A stretch of DNA of 64,000 bases from Epiperipatus broadwayi (GCA_028023455.1 JAQFVV010000020.1:10403092-10467091); one strand, 5' to 3'. Counted from the stretch's first letter, positions 22,801 to 35,862 are shown. Notes: a model not told the origin generated them from the sequence alone. Translations and numbers: made by a program.

Positions 22801-25430
22801 ACACCATATTTTTTTGTTCAGCAAAATTGTTAATAAGTTATTGACCATAATTATGCCTTTTTTTTTTGGAAAAATTTTGCTGGTAAATAATAAAGTACTC
22901 CTGTGTATATGCTCTTAATATTACAAAGTAATTTTTATTCATTTTTGCTGGAACTAAAATTGAAAGTAATGAAAAGGCAATGTTTGGATAGATTTTTTTA
23001 CCAAAATCAATTTGAATCTGTTTTTCTGAAATGGTTTTGGGTGATATAAATCAATCTGGATCATAACCTCCAATTTGAAACAAAAAAAACTGATATTGAA
23101 AATAATCTTTTTGCAAGCTGGACTATACAACATTACCCATCTTTTAATGAAAAATATGGATTGATGATTTCAACAAAAAGTTAACGTTTTCAAATTGAGG
23201 CATGGGGGGGGGGGGTTTCAGCAGACTTATTTGGAAGCATTTTTCATCAAAATCATATATTTGTGTAGAGAATGTTAAAGGAGTAGAATTTCATATTAAA
23301 AATTATATGATGAAAATGAGTGTTTAATACAATTTTCAGCCTGAGAAGATATAAATATTTTTAAATATAGTGTGAAATCAAGTTGTAAATTAGAAATGTA
23401 TTTGGGAATAAATATTACATTCTTAAAAATAATTTCATTACAAAGTACATTAGAAAAATTGAAAGTTTAAATATTTTCTACAATATTCTGAAAAATTAAA
23501 GTGCCGTTGACTTTACTTACTAATAACTGCAAAGAAAAAATCTGCTTGGAAGAGAATCCAGAATGACCATGATAACTAAGTTTTTAAACTGCTTAAATCA
23601 CCATATATGTGTTATGATTCTATAAATAAAATTATTTTAAAATCATTGATAAATACTATTTTTCATTAGTTCAGTAATTATATTGAATTCTCCAAAGTAT
23701 TAATGTAACTTGCTATTGATATAATAAACATTTGTAAAGTTTTAGGAACAAGATGGGTTGCCTACATTTTTAAGATCAGCCTTTGGTGTTCGACATGCTT
23801 ATTTAGACTACATTTTTATTAAAATAAATTGTACTTTGGTATAACTCATTTCAATCTTTTTTTAATGATGTAGCATTAATGGATATTTTGAATGAAATTT
23901 TTTTTGAATGTGCTACAGGTAAGAAATTTAGATTTTATAAAAGCTGAAAAAGTGGTAATATAACATTTCAAACACTTGAAATGGAAAAATGTTGACTAAT
24001 TAAATACTTGAGAAACTTCATAGTATAAATTTTATAAATTTAAAGAGACTAATAGAGTATTAAATCTAAGTAGAATTCCAATATTTTGGAGCCAGAATTA
24101 TTGTGTCTTAATATATTTCATCTAATGATAGTGTTAAACAGCCTACGTTTAAAGGAATTGGATTCTGTTCTATTGAAAAGATGACCAAGTTAATTATGTA
24201 GATTATTAAGTAATGTTATAAAAATATTTTAGCCATTATCCATTGGAAGGTGGTCTCAACCTTAATCTAGGTTTTCCAGTACATATCTTTTTCTCCATAA
24301 CAGTCCAACTAACATTATCTTACATTTGTTTATCTAGTATAGTCGCCTACAATATACTTTAAAATTTCATTTTTTTGTAGTCTTTTTCGAACATGACCAG
24401 TCTTAATTATTTAGATGATAGACTTTACACTTGTCCATTTATTTCATTTGCAATTTCTCCATAATGGTGAATGGAAGTTTCTGTAATTATTATTAAACAG
24501 GGTAGATCTATAAACAAATACTGGTAAAGGACCCTTTTTTTTTCCAAACACATTTTTAATAAGCATTATGTATAATGTTATGATCATGCAATAAAAGAGT
24601 AGTGTATCAAGACTGATTTTTTTTTTTTTTGTATGTGTATATGTTGAATTCTGTCCACACACGTTTAGTACAGCAAATTGGAAAATTTATCACTACTGGC
24701 CAACCCATAACAGCTTAATATTTAAATTTCATCGTTTAATTAGCACTTTGCATCATTAGAAGTTGCATTTCAAAAAATTTTTTTTAGTGTGTATTAAAGC
24801 AAAAATGATTTAGTGATAATTATAAATTTTTTTTTTTTTGTTTATTTATTTGTGTATAAATTTTTAGGTTTTTGTCTCATTAAGTAATAAGATTTTTTGT
24901 AGATAAGAGCGCTTTTTAATACATCTCCCTAAGTGAATTTCATTAGAAATATTCTTGTCAAGAAAATAGTATAAACATTTTTAATTTTTGCTACCATTAC
25001 AACATTTAACGTGCATAAACTACATTAGATGTGGCAATCGTGTGCACAGAAATTTAGCATAATAAAATACTGCACATTTATATCTAACGATCAAAACTGG
25101 ATTAGGGGGGGGGGTTCTGATTGCAATTAGGCTAAAGTTTTTAATAAGGTGACTGGCCCATATCAGTCACGCATTCAAAATTGGTATAATAATTTAGGTG
25201 ACTGAATGAAGTCAAAAAAAGTAATGACTACGATATATGAGAAGCTTGTAGAAATATTTAACGGTGCATACAAAAAGTTACAAGAAATAATATCCTGAAT
25301 TTTTTTTTACAGTACAGACTTTCATAGCTGTGCTCCAATATGTAATATATAGGGAGGTTGAACTTGAGACTTTCATATGTATACACAATGTTCAACTGAA
25401 AATGCCTGTAGTGTAGAAAAATTCATATAT
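19840..25430. other. Non-coding AT-rich DNA downstream of RPL23A
   Basis: No supported gene. Open frames are short and featureless. Isolated runs of 12 G (23,204-23,215) and 10 G (25,105-25,114) stand out in the AT-rich background. One hAT-like end is listed separately. Confidence 0.45.
22397..22560 (+). repeat. Possible hAT-like element end
   Basis: The sequence at 22,398 begins CCAGTGGTGGGATTCAG, resembling the 5' ends of Charlie-type hAT elements in many animals. No matching inverted end or target-site duplication was found downstream, so this would be a truncated relic. Confidence 0.3.
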
Positions 25431-25439
25431 TAAAATATA

Positions 25440-25690
25440 GTGATGTAAGGTCTGCCCACCCCTCATGTAACTGGATTATTCCTCTACATAAGGGTCATAT
25501 GGTCAACATGGATAGGATGAGAAGCTGGCACCAATATGGGCTTTGAGCATCTCATCATTGTGATGATAATCTGGACCAACTGATAGTGCTGTTTTAGCAC
25601 GAAATACATATATTGGTGATTATTTATCTTTTCGACAAGTGTATGAGAGTGTGGTTAGTTGAGTTCAGTGTAAATTTGATTAAAAAAAAT
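25440..25690 (+). repeat. Hammerhead repeat family A, copy 4
   Basis: A strongly diverged plus-strand unit recognised mainly by its ribozyme-like centre and flanking blocks (TGATGTAAGGTCTG; GTGTATGAGAGTGTGG). It is 16.7 kb from the family A cluster, so the family is dispersed. Confidence 0.6.
25566..25623 (+). ncRNA. Type I hammerhead ribozyme-like fold A4
   Basis: Stem I outer helix ATAAT 25,566-25,570 with ATTAT 25,619-25,623. Internal loop CTGG 25,571-25,574 opposite G25,618. Stem I inner helix ACCAA 25,575-25,579 with TTGGT 25,613-25,617. Core CTGATA 25,580-25,585, one base short of CUGANGA. Stem II GTGCT/AGCAC (25,586-25,590 with 25,596-25,600) with a 5-nt loop. GAA at 25,601-25,603. 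Stem III ATA/TAT (25,604-25,606 with 25,609-25,611) with loop CA. The cleavage-site base would be A25,612. Every helix is fully paired, although several pairs differ from copy A2, which is compensatory change. The missing core base should inactivate it. Confidence 0.65.
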
Positions 25691-26029
25691 ATTGAAATTA
25701 ATACTAGAAAACTTAAAAATTGTGATTTATTTTTTTAAATATAAAGCATTAAGGAAAAATTAATTCTGTGGTAAGAACAGAGAAACGATTGTTTTATAAT
25801 AAATTTTTTAATGAAAATAGAAGTAGTAAAAAAAAAAAGTTTGAGAAAAATTAATGAAATATTACTAAGGAAATCCAAATTTTATAAACAGTGATTTTAA
25901 AAAAAAAAATGAACGGTAATTTTCTTCTAGCAAATAATACTATACTTGTAGAAAGAATTAACAAAGTAAAATCATGATACTAATATTTCAAAAACATAAT
26001 AGTCAATATGCCAAATTTAAATGCTTTAT

Positions 26030-26620
26030 ATGAAAAAATAATATTGCTATTCTATCAGATGTGATTTACATGATAAAATTCCTACATTATTAAAATGTTT
26101 AGTAGTCCCAGTTTATAAATCTGCTAAAAATAATTTTGTTAACTATAGATCTATATTTCAATTGCTAAAATTATATTTATAAAAAATTTTTTTTTTAAAA
26201 TTAATATAGATTCATAGAAGAAACAACTAGTTATTTGAGAATTTTACAGATAAAATTAATAGTGCATTAAATGATTAAAAATGTATAACTAATCTTTTAG
26301 ATTTTTATAAGGCTTTTGACATTATTGAACATAAACAATTGGTTCACAGTTTGGAAAAAAAAATTTAAAAAAAAAAAATATATATATTTTATCAAAATGT
26401 ATTGAATAATGGGGCACAAAAATTTATATGGAGTTAATTGTTTCTGATTTTCATAAATAATTTGGGAAATTGATATTGAAGAATTAATATGCAGATGATA
26501 CTGTTATGAGTGTAAATAATAATTGATTATTACAATCAATATGAAGAAAATCTTTGTGTGTTGAGAAAAGAATTTATATAAATAGAGAATACAATAAATA
26601 TACTCACATGAAATCAAAAA
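26030..26620 (+). pseudogene. Non-LTR retrotransposon RT relic
   Basis: Decayed reverse transcriptase pieces in order: VVPVYKSAKNNFVNYRSI near 26,105-26,158 (family: P-YK-GD---NYRPIS), LLDFYKAFDIIEHKQLVH near 26,297-26,345 (motif A, normally LD-SKAFDTVDH), and YADDTVMSVN near 26,487-26,520 (motif C, YADD). Stops and frameshifts separate them, and motif B was not found. Jockey/CR1-type elements have this wording, but the clade is uncertain. The downstream part is followed within 360 bp by a Tigger-like insertion. Confidence 0.75.
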
Positions 26621-26977
26621 TATTGACATACATTATAAATTAATACAAATAAAATTTATGCTAATTAAAAACAAATAATAAAAGATCAAGTAAAGTAGAT
26701 ATCCTGGAATGATGATTTAAAAAAATGTGGGATTTAAATATTTTATTACAATGTTTTACAAAATAAATAAAAAAATGTGTGAATTTTTATTGAGATATGG
26801 AATAACACTGGATTTGTGTTTGCAAAAAATAATTGATCTAATAGAAAATTATATCAAAAAAGTGATTAGTCAACTTCTTGATTGTATAATTATAGAAAAA
26901 AAAAAGTTGTGATAGTACTTTGAAAAAGAACATATAAAACCAGTTTGAAATGTGACTAAGGAAAACATACATATATA

Positions 26978-27862
26978 CATCTGGGTCTTGTTTTATGTGG
27001 TAGATAGATTCCACAGAAAACCCTCACAAAAATAGACTTAATTTACCTTGAAAAATGGGGTATAGGATCTGTATTTTTCAGAATTTGCATAAAAGTAAGA
27101 AAAAATTACTTTAAAATTCGTATTAAAAAAATAAGCAAATAAAGTATGACTAATAAAAAATTTCAAATATTTGAAAAAAATTAATGCAAGAAAACTTTTT
27201 TATTACTACAGTATTTAATTTTTCATAATATTTTAATCATTACCGCTAGCGTTCATTTATAAACTGGTAAGAAATCTGATTTGATGTATTGTGGCTTCTT
27301 AAACGAAGTCCAAGTATCTGTGTAATTAAGCCCAGAGAAATCTGTTAGCCACTATTTTTATTCATGATGTAATGTGCAACTAGCCCTATTTTCAGTCTTG
27401 TGCTGCGTTAATGCTTTTCTGTTTCTATATTTAAAAAATGAGATCCAATCAAAACAAAAATGTTATCATTAGAAAGATTTTCACTTTATAAAATCTTGGT
27501 TTTTTATTTTAAAAATCTAAAAGATTATTTATTTCTGATATATATATATATAACAAAATAGGTTTTAAATGTTTTGAATATTTGCGATATTTTTATATGT
27601 AAGTATAAATCTATTATTATTTACTCAGTATAAATAGGTTATTTACATAGAAGCTAAGTTCTAAATACAGCTTCAGGCTATATTCACGTTATATTTTTGA
27701 AAAAAAAAAAAAAAAGTATTTCAAGTCAAAATAAGTTATGAATAATTTAAATTTCTTGATATCCAGTAAATATAGTGAAATATGAAAGATATTAAGAAGA
27801 AACATGAATCGTATAACTTCAAAATCGCATTAAAATAATCCGCATAAAATGAGACCCAGGTG
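26978..27862 (-). mobile_element. Tigger/pogo-like non-autonomous element, copy 1
   Basis: 885 bp with inverted ends CATCTGGGTCTTGTTTTATG and, at the right, GCATAAAATGAGACCCAGGTG read inward. TA flanks both sides (26,976-26,977 and 27,863-27,864). Its first ~210 bp match the inverted right end of the 39.6-kb element (blocks CTTACCTTGAAAAA-type, ATTACTTTAAAATTCG, ATGACTAATAAAAAATTTCA). Its last ~60 bp match the inverted left end of that element. It is therefore the same family in the opposite orientation, with the coding middle replaced or lost. Confidence 0.9.
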
Positions 27863-27864
27863 TA

Positions 27865-28730
27865 GTTTCAAAATATTGTAATGGAACTAGACTAGGAAAT
27901 CTCTAAATTCAATAATTTACCTGAATTAAAAACCTTGCAACATTTTAGGGAAATAAAAAATATACTATGTTAATGAAAATTAACATTGTATACAGAAAAA
28001 TATGTAATTAACATTACCAAAATGCAATTTATTGCTGTTATTGGCATATTTGTATTGTTTAAAATTAAAAGAAAATGTAAATATATAAACTTAATAAAAT
28101 TTCCTTCTTAAAGGGTCTAATAGGAGGAGAATATTTGTACAAATATATTTTTATCTATTTAAATGAATAAAGATTAGATTAAACATGAAAAAAAGGCAGA
28201 TAGTGGAATGACCTTTAGATATTGTCAACAGTATCCACCCCAAGGGTACTTTCTGCTATCTTGTAATATAGGATTTCCTACAGCCTTTTTTGATTCTCTC
28301 TTTTCTTCAGTAACTTGTTATTGTGGAGATTGATTATTATGAGTTTCTCGTGTTATTGAACATCGTATGTTCAATATTTCTAATTCTTTTTCTCTAGCTG
28401 AAGTCTCTAAGAATTAAGATAGCATTAATAGGGACATGCTTAGTAGGCTGACAGTTCATTACTTGACAAGATTTGGAACTGAATGTAAGAGGTGAATTCC
28501 AAATTGCAAAATTTGTATGGTTAGCTGCCCTATTTAAAAGTTTCTTTGCTAGTGTGTAACAGCCTAAAAATGATTTATCAAATAGTTTTTCTAGCCTTTT
28601 GCACCTGGCTGATTACACTTAAAAATGATAGAAATAGTGCTAATAATATTCACAATAGTAAATCACAAGGCAACTAAAGATTTTTGTAAATTATTTTTTA
28701 CTTTCATGGAATGTGTGAACTGTACTTGAC
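27865..28730. other. Non-coding AT-rich DNA
   Basis: No supported gene. The last few hundred bases may be the decayed 5' end of the LINE that becomes readable near 28,780. Confidence 0.4.
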
Positions 28731-28779
28731 AAACTCTATGGATGAATGCATTGATAAAAAGTCAAGGTTTAAGATTGAA

Positions 28780-31290
28780 ATAACTTCTAAAGGAATGAAG
28801 TTTAATTGTGAGTGGATACAAGTTGTTTTTTTTGGAAAGGCAGAAAGTTTTGAATACATGGTATTAAATTTGCTGTAAAATCTAACTTAGTATCTTCTAT
28901 TTCTGAAATTCCTCATATCAGTGAAGGGCTAATAATGTTAAAGCTTATCTTGCACAATGTTGCTTAATGCTTATGTTCCAAGCTTAGATTCAGAGAAGAA
29001 AAACTTATTTGTTGGATATTATTACAGCAGTACTATTAAGAGCTCAAATTTTTCTTCACAGTGCCTAATGCATGCATTAGTACAAATAATAGATTTTGGT
29101 CAAAAGTTATTGGATATATGGTAATAGTGCTGTAAAATCAAATGGGTCCACAATATATGAATTGACTATCATAAACACTTTGTTTAGATAGAAAAACCAG
29201 CCTAAAAGCATGGTTGTGTCCATATTCAAAAGAATTGAATTTTATAGGCTACTTTATAGTTAGATCTCTGAGTACAAAAGAAGTTCACATTATTCTGAGC
29301 ACATAAGTTTAGATTGTTGGACAGATCATAGATTACAACCCTCCCAAATTAAAATGATAGTTGCATTAAAAAATATGCCAATCATATTCACAAAAAAATG
29401 GTTATTTAGAACAATGGACTATACATACTTAATTTCAACAGCTATTAAGCATTAAAATTGCTAATGTAGACCTTTAGGATTGTCATTACTGAAGCATGGA
29501 TTTCTCTTAAGGAATGTGTTAAAAATACTGTAAATTCATTATTGAATTCACTAATAAGAAAAATCAACAATGATCTTAGTGATTTCATTAAAAGGAAACT
29601 TGGCATTTTTTTTTTGCTGGGCAAAATAAATATAGAGTTCAGAAAGTTATAAAATGACAAAAAGGCTCAAAAATAATTGGCCGCTTAAAACTGCAATGAA
29701 GATACAAACAGATTGACCATAATTATTTTAGATTTTTTATGATGCATTGAAAGCAACATATGAATTTGAGAAATGGTTAGATAATCCTATTAGATCTAAC
29801 AATGGTGCTGTCTCTTATATGATGATAATATTTTGAATAAATGAAGTATTTTGATAATCTTTTAAATAATGATACAAGAATTGAAATGACTTGATATATC
29901 CATTTCATCTACTCATTTTGATTTGAACAAAAATATCTTGGTGAAATTAAAACGGCTCCTTGTAATCTTAAAAATAGAAAAACTGCAGATCCCAATATCC
30001 CTAAGAACTTTACATGTTAATTTCAAAAATATTGGATTTTTTTAGGAATATATGAACCCATGAAGTTGTACCAATTTTTTAATGTTCCACTTTTTAAAAA
30101 GAAAATGGACAAGATTCTAGTAATTATCATGGAATATTGTTCACTGCAGCCAAGCTACCTTCAAAGATTTTGTTGAATGGATTGCTTCCAGTCAAAGGCT
30201 CAATTTCAAGAAACTCAAATTTTATTTTAGAGAATCAAGAAACATTACAGATATATTTTTGTTACTAGTAAAATAAAAATATCAAGAACAAAGGAATGAT
30301 TTATATATTGCTTTTATTTGATTTAATCAAGACATTTGATTCAGTTAGTAACTCAGATATATAGCATTGTTTGGAATTAATTGATTGTCCATTGAAATTT
30401 ATATTATATAGCTACTTGATAGAATTTATTACTATGGATGGGAAATCAAGCATTTAAACAAGGATTTGTACTTGTTCCCACATTATTTTTCATATTTGTG
30501 AAAGTAGTCTTTGGAATTTGTTTGTTGCATGTTTGATAGTGGATTTTTTTAAATTTGAAGTGATTAAAAGCAAAAACAAGAATTTCAACTCTTTGGATTC
30601 TAAATTTATAGTATGCTATGTTTGCCAGTTCAAAAGACGATTTATAGAATGTAAATGTTTTGGATGCCATCTTTGAAGACTGGTTTATTAATCACTTTTC
30701 TACATCTCTTAGGTTTTTTATCAACCAATCCTAGTTTGCTTGGTTATTAACTTGAGAATATAAACCAGTTTAAATATCTTGGTAGTTTTAACAGTGGATT
30801 TAGATTTTGCCGTACAATGGATTCCAATGTGCTGCTGCTTTTTTTAAAAAGTTAAAAGACAGTATTCTACACAGGGAAATAATTGCCACAACTAAGTTAT
30901 CTGAATATAGAGCTATTTATTATATGGAAGAAGATTTGGATGCTATTTCTAATGTTTCATTTAAGAATAGAATGGCAAGATCATTAAACCAATCTACATA
31001 TTCTTCAACTTGCTGGACATCATATTATAGAGTCCACTTGAGTAAAATCACACCTTTGTTAAATTGGACTTGCAAAGCAAATGGACAATGACTTTCTAAA
31101 AGGGTGCTATCATGAACTTGACTCAGCATGGTTTTCATAGGAGAGCTACCAAAGACATTCTGATAGCGATTATTTCCATTTGGAGAATATGACAGAGAAT
31201 TACAATTAAGGGGAGGGGGTAGTGAAGTAATTCTAAAAAAAAATTCTGCTAAAGAAATTAAAAGACAGCATTGCTAAATGTGGCATAAAC
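28780..31290 (+). pseudogene. Decayed LINE, endonuclease plus reverse transcriptase
   Basis: A heavily mutated but collinear ORF2. Endonuclease pieces: VSGYKLFFLERQKVLNTW near 28,810, then GIKFAVKSNLVSSISEIPHI near 28,861-28,920, SNGSTIYELTIINTLFR near 29,140-29,190, and DCWTDHRLQPSQIK near 29,318 (the SDH-like motif). RT pieces: LKNRKTADPNIPKNF near 29,970-30,015, NYHGILFTAAKLPSKILLNG near 30,127, RNDLYIAFI near 30,293, and a motif A remnant near 30,330 (DSV). C-terminal part: NQFKYLGSFNSG near 30,763, KLKDSILHREIIATTKLSEY near 30,850, IEWQDH and LDSAWFS toward the end. Wording and order fit the widespread animal LINEs often annotated as craniofacial development protein 2-like. Many stops make it inactive. 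Confidence 0.85.
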
Positions 31291-31299
31291 AAAAATGGA

Positions 31300-33080
31300 C
31301 CAGCATATTCTATCCATAGACATTTGTTTACTCATTTCTAGAGGATTTTCTCCCTCTGCCTTTTTTCTCTTGGAGTTAGAATAGGCATTCTACCAGCAGC
31401 TGTTTATTAATATTTACTGATTATAGAAAATTACAATATAATGTTATTATCATCATTAGTGGACATATATTTCTTGAGTCCATGATAGTAAATATTTTCA
31501 GTTTGATAAATATTTGAATATACTGAGGTTACTAGAGTTCTTATAATACATGAAGTTTTATTATATGATATCATAGGCTTTTATTTTTTTGTGTGGAAAT
31601 TTAGTAAAAATCCATTTAGCAAAGTATGTTGTTGATCTTCCAAACTCAACAAATTTATTGATAAGATTCTTACCCAGAATTATCATTGCTCCTCAAATGA
31701 TTAAGTAACTTTATTAAATTGAAACCATATCTGATTATCCCTATGATCTTCAAGATCTAAATAAATACTAATATATGCTTTAAAAACACTATTTTTCTTT
31801 ATATATGTAATGTTAAATATCAACAATGGTTTTTACAAAAACATATTTCATTAGTTTCATGAAGTATCTATGCTCTCAAATAAATGGGTGAAATTTTCTC
31901 TATCTTTTTATGTAAACTAGCAGCTATGACAATATGGAATTTATAATAGAAAATTTTGTAGCAGAAGCATGAAGGGTACATATAATCTAAAACATTTTAG
32001 GAGTTTTCACAATGGGAAATTGTATATTTTTGTTGTCATGATCTTATGAAAGCTAGTATCATCCTTAGGTTTAATTTGTCAATCAGATTGCAATGTATAA
32101 TAAAATCATGGATATGAAAAAATAGGAAATTAACGTAGATGGCATAAAATTGTTCAAGATGTCATGACATTTGAGTATTAGAAGTATAAGTTAACTTTCA
32201 ATTTAAAAACTTTTAGATGATATGATTGACTGAAATTGATAGTCATCTTCAAAATAGAAATCATAAATGAAGCAAAAAGTTTAGCACCTAGATCTAATAT
32301 AGATGACTATTAAATAGTGTTTTTTGATTTAGAATTGCTCAATAATATTCTACTAATCTTTACTGCTTATATAGAGTAGAGTGATATCAGTTATTTTTTA
32401 TTACAAGATATTTATAACATTACTATAATCTTTAAAAAGTAACTAATTCATACCAACTTTATTTACTGATGTTAGGATTCATAAACCATCCATGATGAAA
32501 ATTACCAATTTCTTCTTGAGCACTTTTATTTCTTTTGCGCTTTACTCACCCATGGCTTGAAAGATCATGATTTCTGGTACCTACTGTATTCACCAATACA
32601 TCAGAAATATTTCATTAAAAATTAGTCAAATTTTCATCATTTAAATATTAATACAAAAAACCATATTAGAAAATGATTAACTTCAGCAATTATCAGTGTC
32701 TTCATCAATTATGTTTTCTATGTTTTAAGAAATCTGACAATGTTGATATGTGATTTCTATTTGTTTGTATCAACATGTTTCTGAGTTTTAAAATTTTTAT
32801 TAATACTATAAAAATAGCTGTTTCAAACTTAAAACTCTTAATACAATATTTAGTAATATTTACCAATGTACCTAATACAATGTCCCTGCCTCAAGCAATA
32901 AAATATAGTAGTTTGTTACCGAAGAATCACTACCATTAGAATTTGGTTGTGTATTTATTATGTTTTAAATATATTTTTTTTTTTAAATATTTTTATTGCA
33001 ATTTTCCAGAAACTAATTAGGGACAAAACATTATTATCAAGGAAGAGTAACTTTTAGTTTGTATAACCAATAATTACCAG
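31300..33080. other. Non-coding AT-rich DNA
   Basis: No supported gene. Near 33,007 a short CCAGAAACTAATTAGGG block resembles the post-stem-II part of hammerhead family B, too short to call a copy. Confidence 0.4.
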
Positions 33081-33092
33081 ATTTATTTAAAT

Positions 33093-33130
33093 CCTCGGAC
33101 CAGTTTCTGGATTTTGCCTTTATCTATGAG
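33093..33130 (-). ncRNA. Degenerate hammerhead-like segment B5
   Basis: Read on the minus strand: CTCA, core TAGATAA (normally CTGACGA), AGGC-AAAA-TCC stem II remnant, GAAAC, TG loop, GTC, CGAGGAT. Block order and spacing match the better family B folds at 35.8 kb, with several core changes. Confidence 0.45.
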
Positions 33131-33134
33131 ATTT

Positions 33135-34345
33135 AAAATTTCAATGTAGGAAGAAATGCAATTATGCATCCAGCAAACATCTTTAGCTCCATTTTGTCTA
33201 TAAAGTTAAAATCTTCAAAATAGCCTAAAATTTTGAACTAAAGTCAACATTATTCAAACTTACAGTAGATGTCACTAGAGTGAAGAGTTGTGTTTGTCTT
33301 AGCATTAAATATAATATGCCCATATTTTGCACATTTTTTTGTCTTGGTAATTTGTTTTAAAGTCAGAAAAGACATTTAAGTCTTACAAATAAAAAAGAAG
33401 TGAACCATTCTCACAAAATACTATATACTATAGTTTTTTGTCTCTTATTTTTAATAAATCACGTTAGCAAACTCTTAGTATTTTTATTTTATACAAAATA
33501 AAAAAGAATACCCTGAAAGTAAAATTGCAATATGGTTAAGCTTTATCAAGTTTTTTTTTTTATATATAATTATTATTGGTCATTATTCTGTATTATGCTG
33601 AAGATTGAGGAGAATAGTCTAATGATTTGACTGAAAATTATTCTTTTAAAAAAATCAATTTGGAAAATATTTTTATAGGCCTTTTTGATGTTAATAAAAA
33701 TGCTAGTTTCTAGATTCAAATAAATTCTTGTTTCAACAATTTATTCATATTTAATGTATACATGGCATATTGGTAATATATCGTGTTATGTTATACTCAT
33801 GATCTAGATTAAATATACACCAATTGAAACTTGAAATATTTTTCATATCAGCTGAACCCCAAAATTGGTTGGTAAATAAAGTATCGGCTTTTTTTTTTTT
33901 TGCTAGAGGGTAAAATACAAATGAAAAATGGCAAAAATCAATCAATATTTATCAAGCTTGACAAATATTGCCTTTTCTCTATTGAAAAGCCTCTGCTTTG
34001 CAGTAGTCCATTTAAGGGTAGTTTATCTATTTACTTCTGAGTTACTAATATTAGGCTGTATTTCTGCAGAGTTTTTAGTTTTTGTTTTTCACTGGCTTGA
34101 TTATCCCAATATTATTTATCATATCTTTTTCAATAGTACAGAGTTTTTAAAGTAATTTTCTTAAATATTTTAATTTTCATTCTGTTTTTGCTCATTTCAT
34201 GGGTGGTTAGCTTTTCTCTCAGGAAAGTAATCTCTAGGATATTTCAATAATTATGTTTTAGGTTTAATTATTTTAATTTTCAAGATTTCAGTAACAGCAT
34301 TAGTTTCATTTCTCTCTCTTTCTTTCTTTCTTTTTTCTTTTTATT

Positions 34346-34376
<31 letters not shown>

Positions 34377-35275
34377 CTTTCTTTCTTTAGCAATGGGTTT
34401 TTTTGCATTGAAGCTATTGAAGTAATATTTTTTGAGACAGAGTTCTCCACATTTATGTCAACTAATGTCATAGTTGTTTTGACCAGGGTATCGTAGTTTG
34501 ATTTGGACATAATCATAAACATCAGATAGAGAATGAATACATCTTTTTTTATATATATAACATACTAAAATATTAAATGTATTGTGGCAAAATCAGGATG
34601 AATTATTAACTAAGATGAAATGAGGTCAGTAAAAAATTGTTATGCGTATGATTTTATTTTGTGGTAAAGAGATAGACAGTAAAATATAACGATAAAGAAT
34701 TTTTGCATATATTTGCATATAATTTCCAGGTATGCACACTGTATTAATATATATATATACATGCACTGCACCAAGACAATTGGTCTGTTTAAAGATATGC
34801 AAATACTTTTGCCTACAACTCACCATTGACTATGTTTTAAAAAAGTTGTGTCTGTGAAACCTTAGCTATGATCATGACCACCTTAACTTGAATGATCATA
34901 ATTCAGTACTCACTTGTAAAAATATATATGGCATTTTTATTTAAGTTTTCAGATATGGGTGCTTTAAAAACATAGGATGTTTATAATGAAGGGAAGAATA
35001 TATTGTTGTGTTAATTTTTAACAAATGATGGTCCCCAGATTATATTAAGAAGAAAAGTGATCACAGTAATTTTATATTACTTTAAATGTCAGATCCAAAC
35101 GCTAAATGTTTCTCCATTAATTCCAATTACGATAAAAAATAAGTCAGTTAAATGTAACTGCTGCTGTCAGTTTGAGTTTTATTTAAATGGCTTGATAAAC
35201 TATGGAAATCTAATTTTTTTTCAAGTTCCTAGTGTGTTATAAGCTGAAAGATATATATCCTAAACTATATTGAAT
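33135..35275. other. Non-coding AT-rich DNA
   Basis: No supported gene. Contains the CTTT microsatellite listed separately and a short (TA)n at 34,747-34,760. Small open frames on both strands have no recognisable motifs. Confidence 0.4.
34309..34389 (+). repeat. (CTTT)n microsatellite
   Basis: About 80 bp of CT- and CTTT-rich simple repeat with a few interruptions. The minus-strand open frame through it encodes only a Lys/Glu/Arg-rich low-complexity stretch and is not a gene. Confidence 0.9.
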
Positions 35276-35279
35276 TTGC

Positions 35280-35500
35280 TACCATGGATTAATTAGAAGA
35301 CCACAAGCCAGAAACTAGTCTGGGGATATTGGATGAGTAGGTACTAGATGGGGATTTTATGCATGAGCCTTCTGGCATCCATTGATTACTCTGGTTGGCA
35401 CAGGATGGCACTACTGTATGGAGATTTTTGCCCATTTAATAACAGTTATGTGCTAAACATAAGAGCTAGTGATCATGTGATGTTTAGTGGTTTAATTAGA
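35280..35500 (+). repeat. Hammerhead repeat family B, copy 1
   Basis: About 220 bp, plus orientation. It holds a damaged ribozyme start at 35,295-35,328 (GAAGACCACAAGCCAGAAAC then TAGTCTGGGGATATT). The body passes through GATGAGTAGG, GGGATTTTATGC, CTTCTGGCATCCATTGATTA, CTCTGGTTGGCACAGGATGG and ATTATGTGCTA-like blocks, to a tail ATCATGTGATGTTTAGTGG. This is the fullest body-plus-tail copy in the window. Confidence 0.75.
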
Positions 35501-35629
35501 TGAATAGATAAATTGCAATAGCAAAACTAATGGTAATTTTAGATAACTGAGGGCTAATATGTTACATTATTTGATGATATGACCCAAAAAAGCTAAAAAG
35601 ATCAATCTTTTCTATTTTTATAATTAACT

Positions 35630-35862
35630 ACAGTGTTAAACCACCAAACATCACATGATCACCATTTCTTATGCTTGCTCATAATTGTTGTTAAAATAGA
35701 CAAAATTCTCCATACAATAGTACCACTCAGTGCAAGCCAGAGTAATCAATGGATGCCAGAAGACTTGTGCATAAAATCCATATCTAGTGCTTATTCATCC
35801 AATATCCCCAGACTAGTTTCTGGCTTTTTGGCCTTCGTCAGTGAGGAGCCTTGAGCTCTCAG
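35630..35862 (-). repeat. Hammerhead repeat family B, copy 2
   Basis: A complete unit in reverse orientation, from tail TTAAACCACCAAACATCACA at the left to the ribozyme fold at 35,804-35,848. It meets copy 3 head to head at about 35,862, so the two ribozyme folds point away from each other. Confidence 0.75.
35804..35848 (-). ncRNA. Hammerhead ribozyme fold B1 (core intact)
   Basis: On the minus strand: stem I 5' strand TCCTCA (35,842-35,847), core CTGACGA (35,835-35,841), stem II GGC/GCC with a CAAAAA loop flanked by A on each side, GAA, stem III AC/GT with a TA loop, cleavage triplet GTC ending at 35,811, then the stem I 3' strand TGGGGA (35,805-35,810). Stem I has 6 bp including one G-U. 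The invariant core CUGANGA...GAAA and a GUC site are both present. The weak points are the short stems II and III and the A/A opposition at the base of stem II. Confidence 0.65.

Noticed and set aside
30807-31091. 94-codon open frame considered as a separate gene
   Set aside because: Its first half matches the C-terminal wording of the surrounding decayed LINE; the second half is a shifted frame of the same element.
34280-34522. Lys/Glu/Arg-rich minus-strand open frame
   Set aside because: It translates the CTTT microsatellite; there is no conserved motif.
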